The translations under genes and the position numbers were made by a program. Of a DNA stretch of 49,704 nucleotides, positions 42,067 to 49,704 are shown piece after piece; the first letter of the stretch is position 1; each line of letters begins with the position of its first letter. The DNA lies in assembly GCA_947475825.1 (NCBI GenBank), contig CANJMS010000006.1, positions 1-49,704 on the forward strand. Reading direction: 5' to 3'. Source of the DNA: Nitrosomonadales bacterium. Its GTDB lineage: Bacteria > Pseudomonadota > Gammaproteobacteria > Burkholderiales > Gallionellaceae. Below the pieces are notes generated by a model, which was not told where the DNA came from, searched no databases, and saw only the letters and a list, made by a program, of their open reading frames with translations.

Positions 42067-44616
42067 CTAGTCCGCTTCGGGATCGGCAATCCGGCTCAGT
42101 CCAGCCAACTTGTCTTCCTTGCCCAAATTAATCAGCGTCACGCCTTGGGTGGATCGGCTCATTTCGCGAATTTCACTGACACGGGTGCGGATCAACACAC
42201 CATTCGTACCGATCAACATGATTTCATCTTCTTGCCTAACCAATGTTGCAGCGACGACTCGGCCATTACGCTCAGAAGTTTTTATCGCGATCATGCCCTG
42301 CGTGCCACGTCCATGACGAGTGTATTCGGCAATCGGCGTGCGCTTACCGAAACCATTTTCGGTGGCGGTTAGCACCGCCTGAGTTTCATCTTCCGCCACC
42401 AATAACGCAATGACCTGTTGCTTGGCTGCTAGCTTCATCCCACGCACACCGCGTGAAACGCGACCCATGCTACGCACATCGTTTTCATCGAAGCGCACCG
42501 CTTTGCCACTATCCGAAAATAGCATGACATCATGCTTGCCATCGGTCAGTGCCACGCCAATCAAATAATCACCCTCGTCCAGATTGATCGCGATAATTCC
42601 GGCTTTGCGCGGGTTGGCAAAATCGGATAGTGCGGTCTTTTTCACCGTGCCATTGGCTGTGGCAAAAAATACAAATTGGTCATCTGAAAACACTTTCACA
42701 GGCAGAATGGCATTGATTTTTTCGCCCGCTTCCAGCGGTAACAAATTCACAATTGGTTTGCCGCGACCGGTGCGCGATCCCTGCGGCACATCATAAACTT
42801 TGATCCAATACACGCGCCCGCGACTAGAAAAACATAAAATATTATCGTGTGTGTTAGCGATGAATAGATTGTCGACAAAGTCGTCTTCCTTGGTGCTGGC
42901 TGCCTGCTTGCCGCGTCCGCCGCGTTTCTGGGCGCGATACTCATCCATTGCCTGCGCCTTCATGTAGCCACTATGCGATAGCGTAACTACCACATCCTCT
43001 GGCACGATTAAATCTTCCATGCTCATGTCTTGCGTATGCGTGATAATTTCGCTGCGACGCTTATCTCCATACTGAGATTTGATCGCAATTAATTCGTCGC
43101 TCACAATCTTGGTAATGCGTACAGGTTTGGCCAATATATCAAGCAAGTCAACAATCTGGTCCATCACTTCGCGATACTCGCCAGAAATTTTGTCTTGCTC
43201 TAATCCCGTCAAACGCTGCAAACGTAATTCCAGAATCGCCTGCGCCTGCGCGTCAGATAATTGATAAGCTCGCTGCTTACCCTGGCCTTGCATACCAAAT
43301 TCCAGCGGCAGCGATTCGGGGCGAGAGGCTTCGTTCATGCGACTGAGCAACTCTTCTACCAGCGAGGACTTCCATGCGCGCGCCATAATTGCCTGCTTGG
43401 CAATAGCAGGCGTGGCGGCAGCTTTAATCAAAGCAATAATTTCATCCACGTTGGAAAGCGCGACTGCCAAGCCTTCCAAAATATGTCCACGCTCACGCGC
43501 TTTGCGTAGCTCGAACACAGTACGGCGGGTGATAACTTCGCGCCGATGCCGTAAGAATGCATCCAAAAATTGTCTCAAATTCAGCAACTGTGGACGGCCA
43601 TTGAGCAGAGCCACCATGTTCATGCCGAAGCTATCTTGCAACTGCGTTTCTTTGTAGAGCTGATTGAGAATCACGTCGGCATTCTCACCGCGCTTCAGTT
43701 CGATGACTGCACGCATACCCGATTTATCCGACTCATCGCGAATTTCTGAAATGCCTTCGATGCGCTTGTCACGTACCAGCTCGCCAATTTTCATGAGCAA
43801 GGTGGCCTTGTTTACCTGATAGGGCAGCTCATCAATCACAATACATTGACGATTGCCTTTTTCCATATCCTCAAAGTGCGTGCGCCCCCGCATAATCACG
43901 CGCCCTTTACCAGTGCGATAACCTTCTTTCACGCCAGACGTGCCGTAAATGAAGCCAGCGGTGGGGAAATCCGGCGCGGGAATCATCTCGATCAACTGCT
44001 CAATATCCATTTCTGGATTTTTCAAAAATGCCAGGCAGGCATCAATCACTTCGCCCAAATTATGCGGTGGAATATTGGTCGCCATACCAACCGCGATGCC
44101 CGATGAACCATTCACCAGCAAATTCGGAAAGCGCGCGGGCAACACCAGCGGCTCATGCTCAGAGCCGTCGTAGTTAGGCCCGAAATCGACCGTCTCTTTA
44201 TCCAAATCAGCCAGCAATTCATGCGCGATGCGGGCCATGCGGATTTCGGTATATCGCATAGCCGCTGCGTTATCGCCATCTACCGAACCGAAGTTACCCT
44301 GCCCGTCAATCAACGGATAGCGCAAGGAAAATGGCTGCGCCATACGCACAATCGTGTCATATACGGCGGTATCACCATGCGGGTGGTATTTACCGATCAC
44401 ATCGCCGACGATACGCGCAGATTTTTTATAGGATTTATTCCAATCGTTAGATAGCTCATGCATGGAAAATAAGGCACGGCGATGTACGGGCTTTAGGCCA
44501 TCGCGCACATCGGGTAAGGCGCGTCCAACGATCACACTCATGGCGTAATCCAGATAGGATTTACGCATTTCCCCTTCCAAGCTAACTACTTGTATTTCTT
44601 TTGCAAATGGTTCCAT
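42067..44616 (-). CDS. gyrA: DNA gyrase subunit A (849 aa)
   Basis: The N-terminal domain contains the quinolone-resistance region [17 protein letters not shown] and the active-site tyrosine in [11 protein letters not shown]. The E. coli Ser83 position is threonine and Asp87 is kept, a wild-type state in several proteobacteria. The GyrA box (QKRGGRGKQ) and beta-pinwheel repeats occupy the C-terminal third, ending in a short acidic tail (RIADPEAD). It forms the A2B2 gyrase that introduces negative supercoils. The gene stands at the head of the serC-serA-pheA-hisC-aroF series. Confidence 0.97.
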   Translation of the reverse strand: MEPFAKEIQVVSLEGEMRKSYLDYAMSVIVGRALPDVRDGLKPVHRRALFSMHELSNDWNKSYKKSARIVGDVIGKYHPHGDTAVYDTIVRMAQPFSLRYPLIDGQGNFGSVDGDNAAAMRYTEIRMARIAHELLADLDKETVDFGPNYDGSEHEPLVLPARFPNLLVNGSSGIAVGMATNIPPHNLGEVIDACLAFLKNPEMDIEQLIEMIPAPDFPTAGFIYGTSGVKEGYRTGKGRVIMRGRTHFEDMEKGNRQCIVIDELPYQVNKATLLMKIGELVRDKRIEGISEIRDESDKSGMRAVIELKRGENADVILNQLYKETQLQDSFGMNMVALLNGRPQLLNLRQFLDAFLRHRREVITRRTVFELRKARERGHILEGLAVALSNVDEIIALIKAAATPAIAKQAIMARAWKSSLVEELLSRMNEASRPESLPLEFGMQGQGKQRAYQLSDAQAQAILELRLQRLTGLEQDKISGEYREVMDQIVDLLDILAKPVRITKIVSDELIAIKSQYGDKRRSEIITHTQDMSMEDLIVPEDVVVTLSHSGYMKAQAMDEYRAQKRGGRGKQAASTKEDDFVDNLFIANTHDNILCFSSRGRVYWIKVYDVPQGSRTGRGKPIVNLLPLEAGEKINAILPVKVFSDDQFVFFATANGTVKKTALSDFANPRKAGIIAINLDEGDYLIGVALTDGKHDVMLFSDSGKAVRFDENDVRSMGRVSRGVRGMKLAAKQQVIALLVAEDETQAVLTATENGFGKRTPIAEYTRHGRGTQGMIAIKTSERNGRVVAATLVRQEDEIMLIGTNGVLIRTRVSEIREMSRSTQGVTLINLGKEDKLAGLSRIADPEAD

Positions 44617-44675
44617 ACAATGACGATCCCTTGAATAAATGCGTTATAAAACAGCCTTCCAGTTTACCACGCAGG

Positions 44676-44942
44676 TTAAATCTCAGCCAAAACTAAATTA
44701 TCCAGATGCACATCCAATTGCATTGATTTATAGCGCTTGTTGCAACCTCCGCGCCATTCCGCACGAATTAGAAAATAACGGGGAAATGTTTTAACATACG
44801 AAAAGTCTACACAACTCGAAGTGTCATTCGCTGTACCGCTGGCGACCACTCTATCTAGAGTTTCCTGACTGAGGAAAAACTCCACTTTAAGATTGGTATG
44901 ATTTTGCGAGAGGGTGACAGGATGACTATTTTTTAGAATCAT
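44676..44942 (-). CDS. Doubtful small ORF upstream of gyrA (88 aa)
   Basis: An uninterrupted frame beginning MILKNSHPVTLSQNHTNLKVEFFLSQETLDRVVASG. No ribosome binding site is visible and no family is recognised. Some beta-strand-like alternation is present (CVDFSYVKTFPRYFLIRAEW, LDVHLDNLVLAEI), which hints at a real protein. The flanking stretches (44617-44675, 44943-45075) appear non-coding and should contain the gyrA promoter. Confidence 0.4.
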   Translation of the reverse strand: MILKNSHPVTLSQNHTNLKVEFFLSQETLDRVVASGTANDTSSCVDFSYVKTFPRYFLIRAEWRGGCNKRYKSMQLDVHLDNLVLAEI

Positions 44943-45075
44943 GGTTGTATGGAGAACATGGTTTCGTCCGATGCCGCAACCCGCAAAAAATCATTGATCG
45001 GCTATTTGCAGTGTAAGATTTTATGGCAAAACAACATTCAGGTCACATGCAGTCGTGCAGAGATATTGTACCTGC

Positions 45076-45492
45076 TCAGCTTTCCACCACGCGCCCGCGC
45101 AAACTTTTAACGATGCCATGTCTGACCTTGCCTTCTAAGCGTTTCTTTTGTGAACTGCGCGTAGGCTTGGTCGCATGCCGTACAGCAGGCAATACCGCAA
45201 TGCTCTGCACCAGCTCTCTCAAGCGGCGCATCGCCCCACCACGATTAAGTTCCTGGCTGCGGAATTCCTGCGCTTTAATAATGACTACACCATCTTTGGT
45301 AATGCGCTGATCATGTAATGCCAGCAGGCGTGTTTTAAATTCCGCAGGCAGCGACGAAGCAGCAACATCAAAACGCAAGTGCACTGCGCTGGAAACCTTG
45401 TTCACATTCTGCCCGCCCGCACCTTGCGCGCGTATGGCAGTCAATTCAATTTCGCCATCTGCGATATAAATATTATGTGCGATATATAGCAT
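45076..45492 (-). CDS. arfB: Alternative ribosome-rescue factor B (peptidyl-tRNA hydrolase ArfB/YaeJ, 138 aa)
   Basis: The start is set at MLYIAHNIYIADGEIELTAIRAQ; the longer frame runs through the upstream S4 gene. The GGQ motif in AQGAGGQNVNKVSSAVHLRFD is that of class-I release-factor catalytic domains. The basic C-terminal tail (KPTRSSQKKRLEGKVRHG) is the part that enters the empty mRNA channel in ArfB. It releases peptides from ribosomes stalled without a stop codon. It lies five bases after the S4-protein gene. Confidence 0.92.
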   Translation of the reverse strand: MLYIAHNIYIADGEIELTAIRAQGAGGQNVNKVSSAVHLRFDVAASSLPAEFKTRLLALHDQRITKDGVVIIKAQEFRSQELNRGGAMRRLRELVQSIAVLPAVRHATKPTRSSQKKRLEGKVRHGIVKSLRGRVVES

Positions 45493-45497
45493 GATAT

Positions 45498-45752
45498 TTA
45501 TGCAACCTTGACTGTGATGCGCACATCGCCCAAGGTCACTACAGACCCGGCGCGTACTTTGCATGTTTTACGCAATTCCACCTTACCATCGACTGACACT
45601 GCGCCCTCCGCCACCAATGCTTTACCCGCGCCGCCGCTATCACACTGCCCGACTAATTTTAGTAGTTGGTTAAGTTCGATGTACTCGGAGCCGCCCCACA
45701 AGGGGACAATGAGTTTGAATTCCAAATTCTGCATGACCAAATTCCGTGCCAT
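45498..45752 (-). CDS. S4-domain RNA-binding protein, YbcJ-like (84 aa)
   Basis: The ATG at 45752 overlaps the prfC stop (TAATG); an ATG at 45734 (MQNLEFKL) is an alternative start. The S4 alpha-L fold is recognisable: YIELNQLLKLVGQCDSGGAGK, then GAVSVDGKVELRKTCKVRAG. Such small proteins bind RNA, probably rRNA, and resemble YbcJ/RluB-type S4 modules. Its position between RF3 and ArfB suggests a role on the ribosome. Confidence 0.85.
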   Translation of the reverse strand: MARNLVMQNLEFKLIVPLWGGSEYIELNQLLKLVGQCDSGGAGKALVAEGAVSVDGKVELRKTCKVRAGSVVTLGDVRITVKVA

Positions 45753-47395
45753 TAAAACTTCACCGCATGTTCCCGTGTTGCATGAAATACAACTTTCGGC
45801 CATCGCTCCTGCGTGAGCTTGAGATTGACATTGTTCGGTGCGAGGTAAGCCATGTTGTGGGCCGCATCGTATGCAACATTGTGCGACAGTGATTTCTCAA
45901 AATCAGCCAGCATCTTCTTGTCATCGCAAGTCACCCAGCGTGCGCTGGTGGTGCTGGTTCCATCAAACACCGCATCGACTCCATATTCATTAGCCAGGCG
46001 GCTGGCAACCACATCAAATTGCAGCACGCCGACTGCGCCTAATATCAAATCGCCCCCGCTCACGGGTTTAAAAACTTGCACCGCACCTTCTTCACCGAGC
46101 TGCTGCAACCCTTTATGTAGCTGCTTAACTTTGATGGGATTGCGGATACGCACCGAGCGAAAAAAGTCCGGCGCAAAATAAGGTATGCCGACAAATTGTA
46201 ATAACTCACCCTCCGAAAAACTATCGCCAATTTGCATATTTCCGTGATTCGGCAGGCCGATGATGTCGCCTGCATAGGCTTCTTCTACTTGCTCGCGGCT
46301 GGAGGCCATAAAGGTAACAACATTAGAAACACGAATTTCGCGATTGATACGCAAATGTTTAATCTTCATGCCGCGCTCAAAATGCCCGGAGCACACCCGC
46401 AAAAAAGCGATACGGTCACGATGATTCGCATCCATATTGGCCTGAATTTTAAAAACGAAACCAGAGAATGCCGGCTCATTTGGCGCAATCACGCGACTCG
46501 TTGCATCGCGCTTTAGTGGGGAAGGTGCCCACTCCAGCAGCGCATTGAGAATTTCACGCACCCCAAAATTATTAATGGCCGATCCAAAAAATACTGGCGT
46601 TTGTGTGCCTGCTAAAAATGCGTTCAAATCAAATTGGTGTGACGCGCCTTGCAACAACTCCACTTCCATTTTAAGCCGCTCGATTTCCTGCGGAAAAATT
46701 TCTGCCAGGCGCGGATTATTTATGCCTTTGACCACTTCAAATTCTTGATCGGCGCGCTCTTCACCGGGCGTGAAAAGCAAAATTTCATCACGCAGCAAAT
46801 GGTACACACCGCGAAAATTTTTACCCATGCCAAGTGGCCAGGTGACCGGCGCACACTGAATATTCAGCACCGATTCCACCTCATCCAGCAGCTCCACCGG
46901 GTCACGCGTTTCACGATCCATTTTGTTGATAAAGGTAATGATGGGCGTGTTCCGCATACGGCACACATTCAACAACTTGATAGTCTGCGATTCCACACCC
47001 TTGGCCGCGTCAATCACCATCAAAGCGGAATCCACCGCTGTCAGTACACGATAGGTGTCTTCCGAAAAATCCTGATGCCCGGGCGTGTCGAGCAAATTCA
47101 CAACATGGTTCCGATATTCAAATTGCATCACCGAACTGGCCACGGAAATACCGCGCTGCTTTTCAATCTCCATCCAGTCAGAAGTCGCATGACGAGAGCT
47201 TTTACGCGCTTTAACTGTGCCTGCCAGTTGTATTGCACCGGAGAACATCAGCAATTTTTCAGTGAGCGTAGTTTTGCCCGCATCTGGATGTGAAATGATG
47301 CCAAACGTGCGACGGCGCGCCACTTCACGAGTGACTAAATCGCGCGCGGGAATAACTTGAGAGTCTGCTGGTACTGGGGTAAATTCAAGGGTCAT
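45752..47395 (-). CDS. prfC: Peptide chain release factor 3 (547 aa)
   Basis: The G-domain motifs are present: [16 protein letters not shown] (G1), [14 protein letters not shown] (G3) and FINKMDRE (G4), with the switch region [19 protein letters not shown]. The rest matches RF3, including LVNKGISGNPQ-like C-terminal segments such as [25 protein letters not shown]3 is the GTPase that recycles RF1/RF2 after termination. It starts a minus-strand unit with the S4 protein and ArfB, divergent from selD. Confidence 0.95.
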   Translation of the reverse strand: MTLEFTPVPADSQVIPARDLVTREVARRRTFGIISHPDAGKTTLTEKLLMFSGAIQLAGTVKARKSSRHATSDWMEIEKQRGISVASSVMQFEYRNHVVNLLDTPGHQDFSEDTYRVLTAVDSALMVIDAAKGVESQTIKLLNVCRMRNTPIITFINKMDRETRDPVELLDEVESVLNIQCAPVTWPLGMGKNFRGVYHLLRDEILLFTPGEERADQEFEVVKGINNPRLAEIFPQEIERLKMEVELLQGASHQFDLNAFLAGTQTPVFFGSAINNFGVREILNALLEWAPSPLKRDATSRVIAPNEPAFSGFVFKIQANMDANHRDRIAFLRVCSGHFERGMKIKHLRINREIRVSNVVTFMASSREQVEEAYAGDIIGLPNHGNMQIGDSFSEGELLQFVGIPYFAPDFFRSVRIRNPIKVKQLHKGLQQLGEEGAVQVFKPVSGGDLILGAVGVLQFDVVASRLANEYGVDAVFDGTSTTSARWVTCDDKKMLADFEKSLSHNVAYDAAHNMAYLAPNNVNLKLTQERWPKVVFHATREHAVKF

Positions 47396-47526
47396 GAATA
47401 ATTACTTTTACGGATGTTCTACTTTATGAAAAGGCGCAAGTCTAATTGCTACAAGCAAGGAAGTCTAACGCAATGTATTCTGCCACGAACGTGGCGCATG
47501 TCTTCACACAAAAAAAAGGAAATTCA

Positions 47527-48594
47527 ATGCATACCCCTGAGTTACTAAACGCAACCAATCTTAAACTCACCTCGTTCTCACATGGCGGAGGTTGCGGCTG
47601 CAAAGTTGCACCAGGTGTTTTGTCTGAAATTCTAAAAAATTCGGGCGGATTTCCCATCCCAAAAGAATTGTTGATTGGTATTGAAACTTCAGATGATGCC
47701 GCTGTTTATAAATTAAATGACCAGCAAGCATTAATTGCCACCACGGATTTTTTTATGCCCATCGTGGATGATCCATATGACTTTGGTCGCATCGCTGCGG
47801 CCAATGCCATTTCCGACATTTATGCAATGGGCGGGCAGCCCATCATGGCACTCGCAATTGTGTGTATGCCCATCAATAAACTATCTGTGGAAGTAATCGC
47901 CAAAATTATCAAAGGCGGCGAATCTATTTGCGCCGAGGCCGGCATTCCGATTGCGGGTGGGCACACCATCGATTCAATTGAACCGATTTATGGGTTGATG
48001 GTGATGGGTCTGGTACACCCTGCAAAAATTAAAAGTAATGCTGGCGCACAAATTGGCGACCAACTTATTTTGGGCAAACCGCTGGGCGTGGGCATCTTGT
48101 CAGCAGCATTAAAAAAAGAAAAGTTGGATGACGCTGGCTACGCACGCATGATTGCCACCACTACGCAGCTTAACAAACCGGGCATCGCCTTAGCCAATAT
48201 CGCTGGTGTACACGCGCTCACAGATGTGACGGGTTTTGGCTTACTCGGGCACTTGCTGGGTTTGACGCGCAGCGCCAAGCTCAATGCCCAGTTACGTATG
48301 AGCCAGATTCCTATGCTGCCGGGCGTAATGACACTTGCCGATAGCGGGCTGATAACTGGAGCCTCAGCGCGTAATTGGGTGGGTTACGGTCACGAAATTA
48401 TGCTCGATAAAAGCATCACCGCCACGCAAAAAGCACTACTGACTGATCCACAGACTTCTGGCGGATTGCTGGTATCGTGTGCGCCGGATGTAGTGCTGGA
48501 GGTGCTGAACATATTTACCGAGCAAGGGTTTGCACATGCTGCTGTGATTGGTGAAATGGTGGCTGGGGATGGGCGAGTTGCAGTAGTAAATTAA
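47527..48594 (+). CDS. selD: Selenide, water dikinase (selenophosphate synthetase, 355 aa)
   Basis: AAGGAAA lies six bases before the chosen ATG at 47527; the frame also extends upstream without a site. The active site is SHGGGCGCKVAPGVL with cysteine in place of selenocysteine, followed by the ATP-binding segments DDAAVYKL, TTDFFMPIVDDPYDFGRIAAANAISDIYAMGG and GGHTIDS, and by TDVTGFGLLGH. It makes selenophosphate for selenocysteine tRNA or for 2-selenouridine in tRNA. No selA, selB or ybbB gene is in the window. Confidence 0.96.
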   Translation: MHTPELLNATNLKLTSFSHGGGCGCKVAPGVLSEILKNSGGFPIPKELLIGIETSDDAAVYKLNDQQALIATTDFFMPIVDDPYDFGRIAAANAISDIYAMGGQPIMALAIVCMPINKLSVEVIAKIIKGGESICAEAGIPIAGGHTIDSIEPIYGLMVMGLVHPAKIKSNAGAQIGDQLILGKPLGVGILSAALKKEKLDDAGYARMIATTTQLNKPGIALANIAGVHALTDVTGFGLLGHLLGLTRSAKLNAQLRMSQIPMLPGVMTLADSGLITGASARNWVGYGHEIMLDKSITATQKALLTDPQTSGGLLVSCAPDVVLEVLNIFTEQGFAHAAVIGEMVAGDGRVAVVN

Positions 48595-48625
48595 TTTTTT
48601 GGGCTGAAGATGTTAAGCTAAACAA

Positions 48626-48967
48626 ATGAAGATAACCCGTTGTAAGTTAATAAGGAAACAGCAGTTAAGATTGCTGGAATTTTTTGTACTGGAAATTACT
48701 GCCAGATCAAGCGTGGCGGCAAAGTATTCACCAAGCGACACCGATGCGATTACTCTGATGCCGCTCATCCGGGGGCGGTAGCAACGGCATTGAGAATTTT
48801 GGGAACCAGGCCAAGCGTGTGTTAAGAAAATATAACGGGATTCCCAAAGAATCGTTCCCATTATTCCTCAAGGAGTGTGAGTTCAGCTTCAACTATGGAA
48901 CCCCTAAACAACAACTAGAATTACTCAAGGAGTGAGCTGGTGTTTAGTGCTAATCTACTTCAACCCC
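48626..48967 (+). pseudogene. Decayed IS1595-family transposase with internal deletions
   Basis: Pieces of an IS1595/IS1016-type transposase appear in order. First is LLEFFVLEITARS, then a jump to IKRGGKVFTK (in another frame) and SDTDAITLMPLIRGR. After another gap comes NGIENFGNQAKRVLRKYNGI, then PLFLKECEFSFNYGTPK, ending at a TGA at 48933-48935. Large parts, including much of the DDE region, are missing and frames change, so it is dead. The last 21 bases (48947-48967) resemble, in inverted orientation, the first bases of the IS-like sequence at 49559 (14 of 21 matches). Confidence 0.85.
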
Positions 48968-48992
48968 TTATTTTATACGCTTGCGCAGTAAT

Positions 48993-49463
48993 TTATTGAA
49001 TCGATATCTGACCGCGAATCTCGCCCCTGGGGTTTGCATTGCTATGCACGTTGACGTAAAGACCATCATTCAAAAAGAGTTCGTAGTTAGCGGTACTCAG
49101 CACTGTTCCTGTCGGCACTTCCCAAATACCGCTCCCAGCAGTTGTTTCAGTAAGCATTACAACAGGTGGGCCGCTCACGCCAGTTGCACCCGTATGAATA
49201 TGTGCAACAGTACCAGTCAGGCTCTTAGTAGTGACGCTGCCGCTAATCGCGCGGGTTTTTGAGTCTACTATAAACGTTCCGCTGCCAGTCGCAGTGGTAT
49301 TGGTCACTGCAGGCACTTCCTGTGTGCCAGTCAACGTGGCCGTTCTCGTGATGGATGCAACAGCGTTGCTGCTGCTACCGCTAACACTACAACCAGCAAT
49401 GAGGAGAACAGGCAAAATGATGCTCATTAGGCTAAATAGTTTGTATCCTGATTTTGTACGCAT
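48993..49463 (-). CDS. CHRD-domain lipoprotein (156 aa)
   Basis: AAGGAG lies seven bases before the ATG. The signal peptide ends in a lipobox LLIAGC, so the protein should be lipid-anchored. The mature protein is a CHRD domain (TRTATLTGTQEVPAVTNTTATGSGTF, AHIHTGATGVSGPPVVML, NDGLYVNVHSNANPRGEIRGQI), a beta-rich module named after chordin whose bacterial role is unclear. It is the only intact gene between two IS1595-type sequences. Confidence 0.88.
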   Translation of the reverse strand: MRTKSGYKLFSLMSIILPVLLIAGCSVSGSSSNAVASITRTATLTGTQEVPAVTNTTATGSGTFIVDSKTRAISGSVTTKSLTGTVAHIHTGATGVSGPPVVMLTETTAGSGIWEVPTGTVLSTANYELFLNDGLYVNVHSNANPRGEIRGQISIQ

Positions 49464-49558
49464 GAAGTACTCCTTAAAGAATAGTTAAAAGTCTTGTGTT
49501 GAGGCAGACTCATTCTAAATCAAATCAATCTTAGCATTATATTTTGTTATATTTATTT

Positions 49559-49704
49559 GGGTCTTAGGAAGTTAAGCACATTTTAAAGTGTGGTAACTTA
49601 CTAAGATGATTAATAAAAATAGATATTATTGCCGTTCTCGAATCAGTGAAGCTAAATTCAGGCAACTTGTTCAATGTTTTGCACTCGATTTTACCGCCAC
49701 GAGC
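49559..49704 (+). mobile_element. 5' end of an IS1595-like insertion sequence, running off the window
   Basis: A terminal-repeat-like GGGTCTTAGGAAGTTAAGCAC (49559-49579) precedes an ATG at 49606. The 33 visible codons read MINKNRYYCRSRISEAKFRQ and continue VQCFALDFTATS, matching the N-terminus of IS1595/IS1016-type transposases (K-YYRRSKISEAKFR). The copy is cut by the window end, so integrity cannot be judged. Confidence 0.8.

Noticed and set aside
42067-44616. Threonine at the GyrA position 83 equivalent as a quinolone-resistance mutation
   Set aside because: Threonine is the wild-type residue there in several proteobacteria, and Asp87 is unchanged.
47482-47495. GCCACG-AA-CGTGGC upstream of selD as an RNA hairpin or SECIS-like element
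   Set aside because: The two-base loop is too tight for a stable hairpin, and SelD here uses cysteine, so no SECIS is expected; at most it is a protein-binding palindrome.
1-49704. CRISPR array, rRNA operon or complete tRNA gene
   Set aside because: No regularly spaced direct repeats, rRNA segments or full cloverleaf was found; the only tRNA sequence is the 3' half at 20975-21020.

Overview
The window looks like a chromosomal segment of a betaproteobacterium, probably from the Nitrosomonadales/Gallionellaceae part of the group. This is inferred from the gyrA-serC-serA-pheA-hisC-aroF gene order and from protein character; no database search was possible. Conserved housekeeping DNA lies on the right (about 36.3-49.5 kb). 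The left two thirds is accessory DNA made of two integrative elements with a short segment between them.

Element 1 (left edge to 21020) ends at a 46-bp copy of the 3' half of a tRNA-Arg(ACG) gene and carries a P4-type integrase next to it. Its replication/maintenance genes (zinc-ribbon protein, small terminase-like protein, TubC-docking-like protein, primase-helicase, AlpA-like regulator) lie on the minus strand. They are followed by a repeat-dense 190-bp stretch (6181-6369) that looks like an origin or operator region. The cargo is a divergent defence locus. On the plus strand are a SNF2-type helicase with a NOV_C/DUF3883 domain, a HEPN-zinc-ribbon protein, a DUF1156 adenine methylase and a Swt1-HEPN/DUF499 ATPase. 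This helicase-methylase-ATPase set resembles the predicted Hma defence type as I remember it. Facing away from it is a two-gene minus-strand operon of proteins I do not recognise.

The bridge (21.0-23.5 kb) holds old direct repeats that also occur at the left edge of the window. It also holds an outer-membrane beta-barrel gene whose promoter spacer contains a C8-T7 tract (possible phase variation), a secreted staphylococcal-type nuclease, and the first 34 codons of a yedK/HMCES gene, cut off exactly where element 2 begins.

Element 2 (about 23.5-36.3 kb) has its own tyrosine recombinase and a second defence locus. A tightly overlapping minus-strand operon encodes a small HTH protein, a UvrD-type helicase fused to a Cas4/AddB-like Fe-S nuclease, a type III Mod methylase (broken by a single-base frameshift) and an intact type III Res. 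Divergent from it is a 1097-aa protein with a Sacsin-like ATPase head and a NOV_C/DUF3883 tail, the architecture of the plant NO VEIN protein. I know of no named defence system with this gene set, so it is my best candidate for something undescribed.

The right part is core genome: the aromatic/serine/histidine biosynthesis operon after gyrA, a translation-rescue group (prfC, an S4 RNA-binding protein, arfB), selD, a CHRD-domain lipoprotein, a decayed IS1595-family transposase, and the start of a second IS1595-like element running off the end. Biosynthetic genes that often follow aroF in relatives are absent, and element 2 sits at that spot. All family names come from motifs read by eye.
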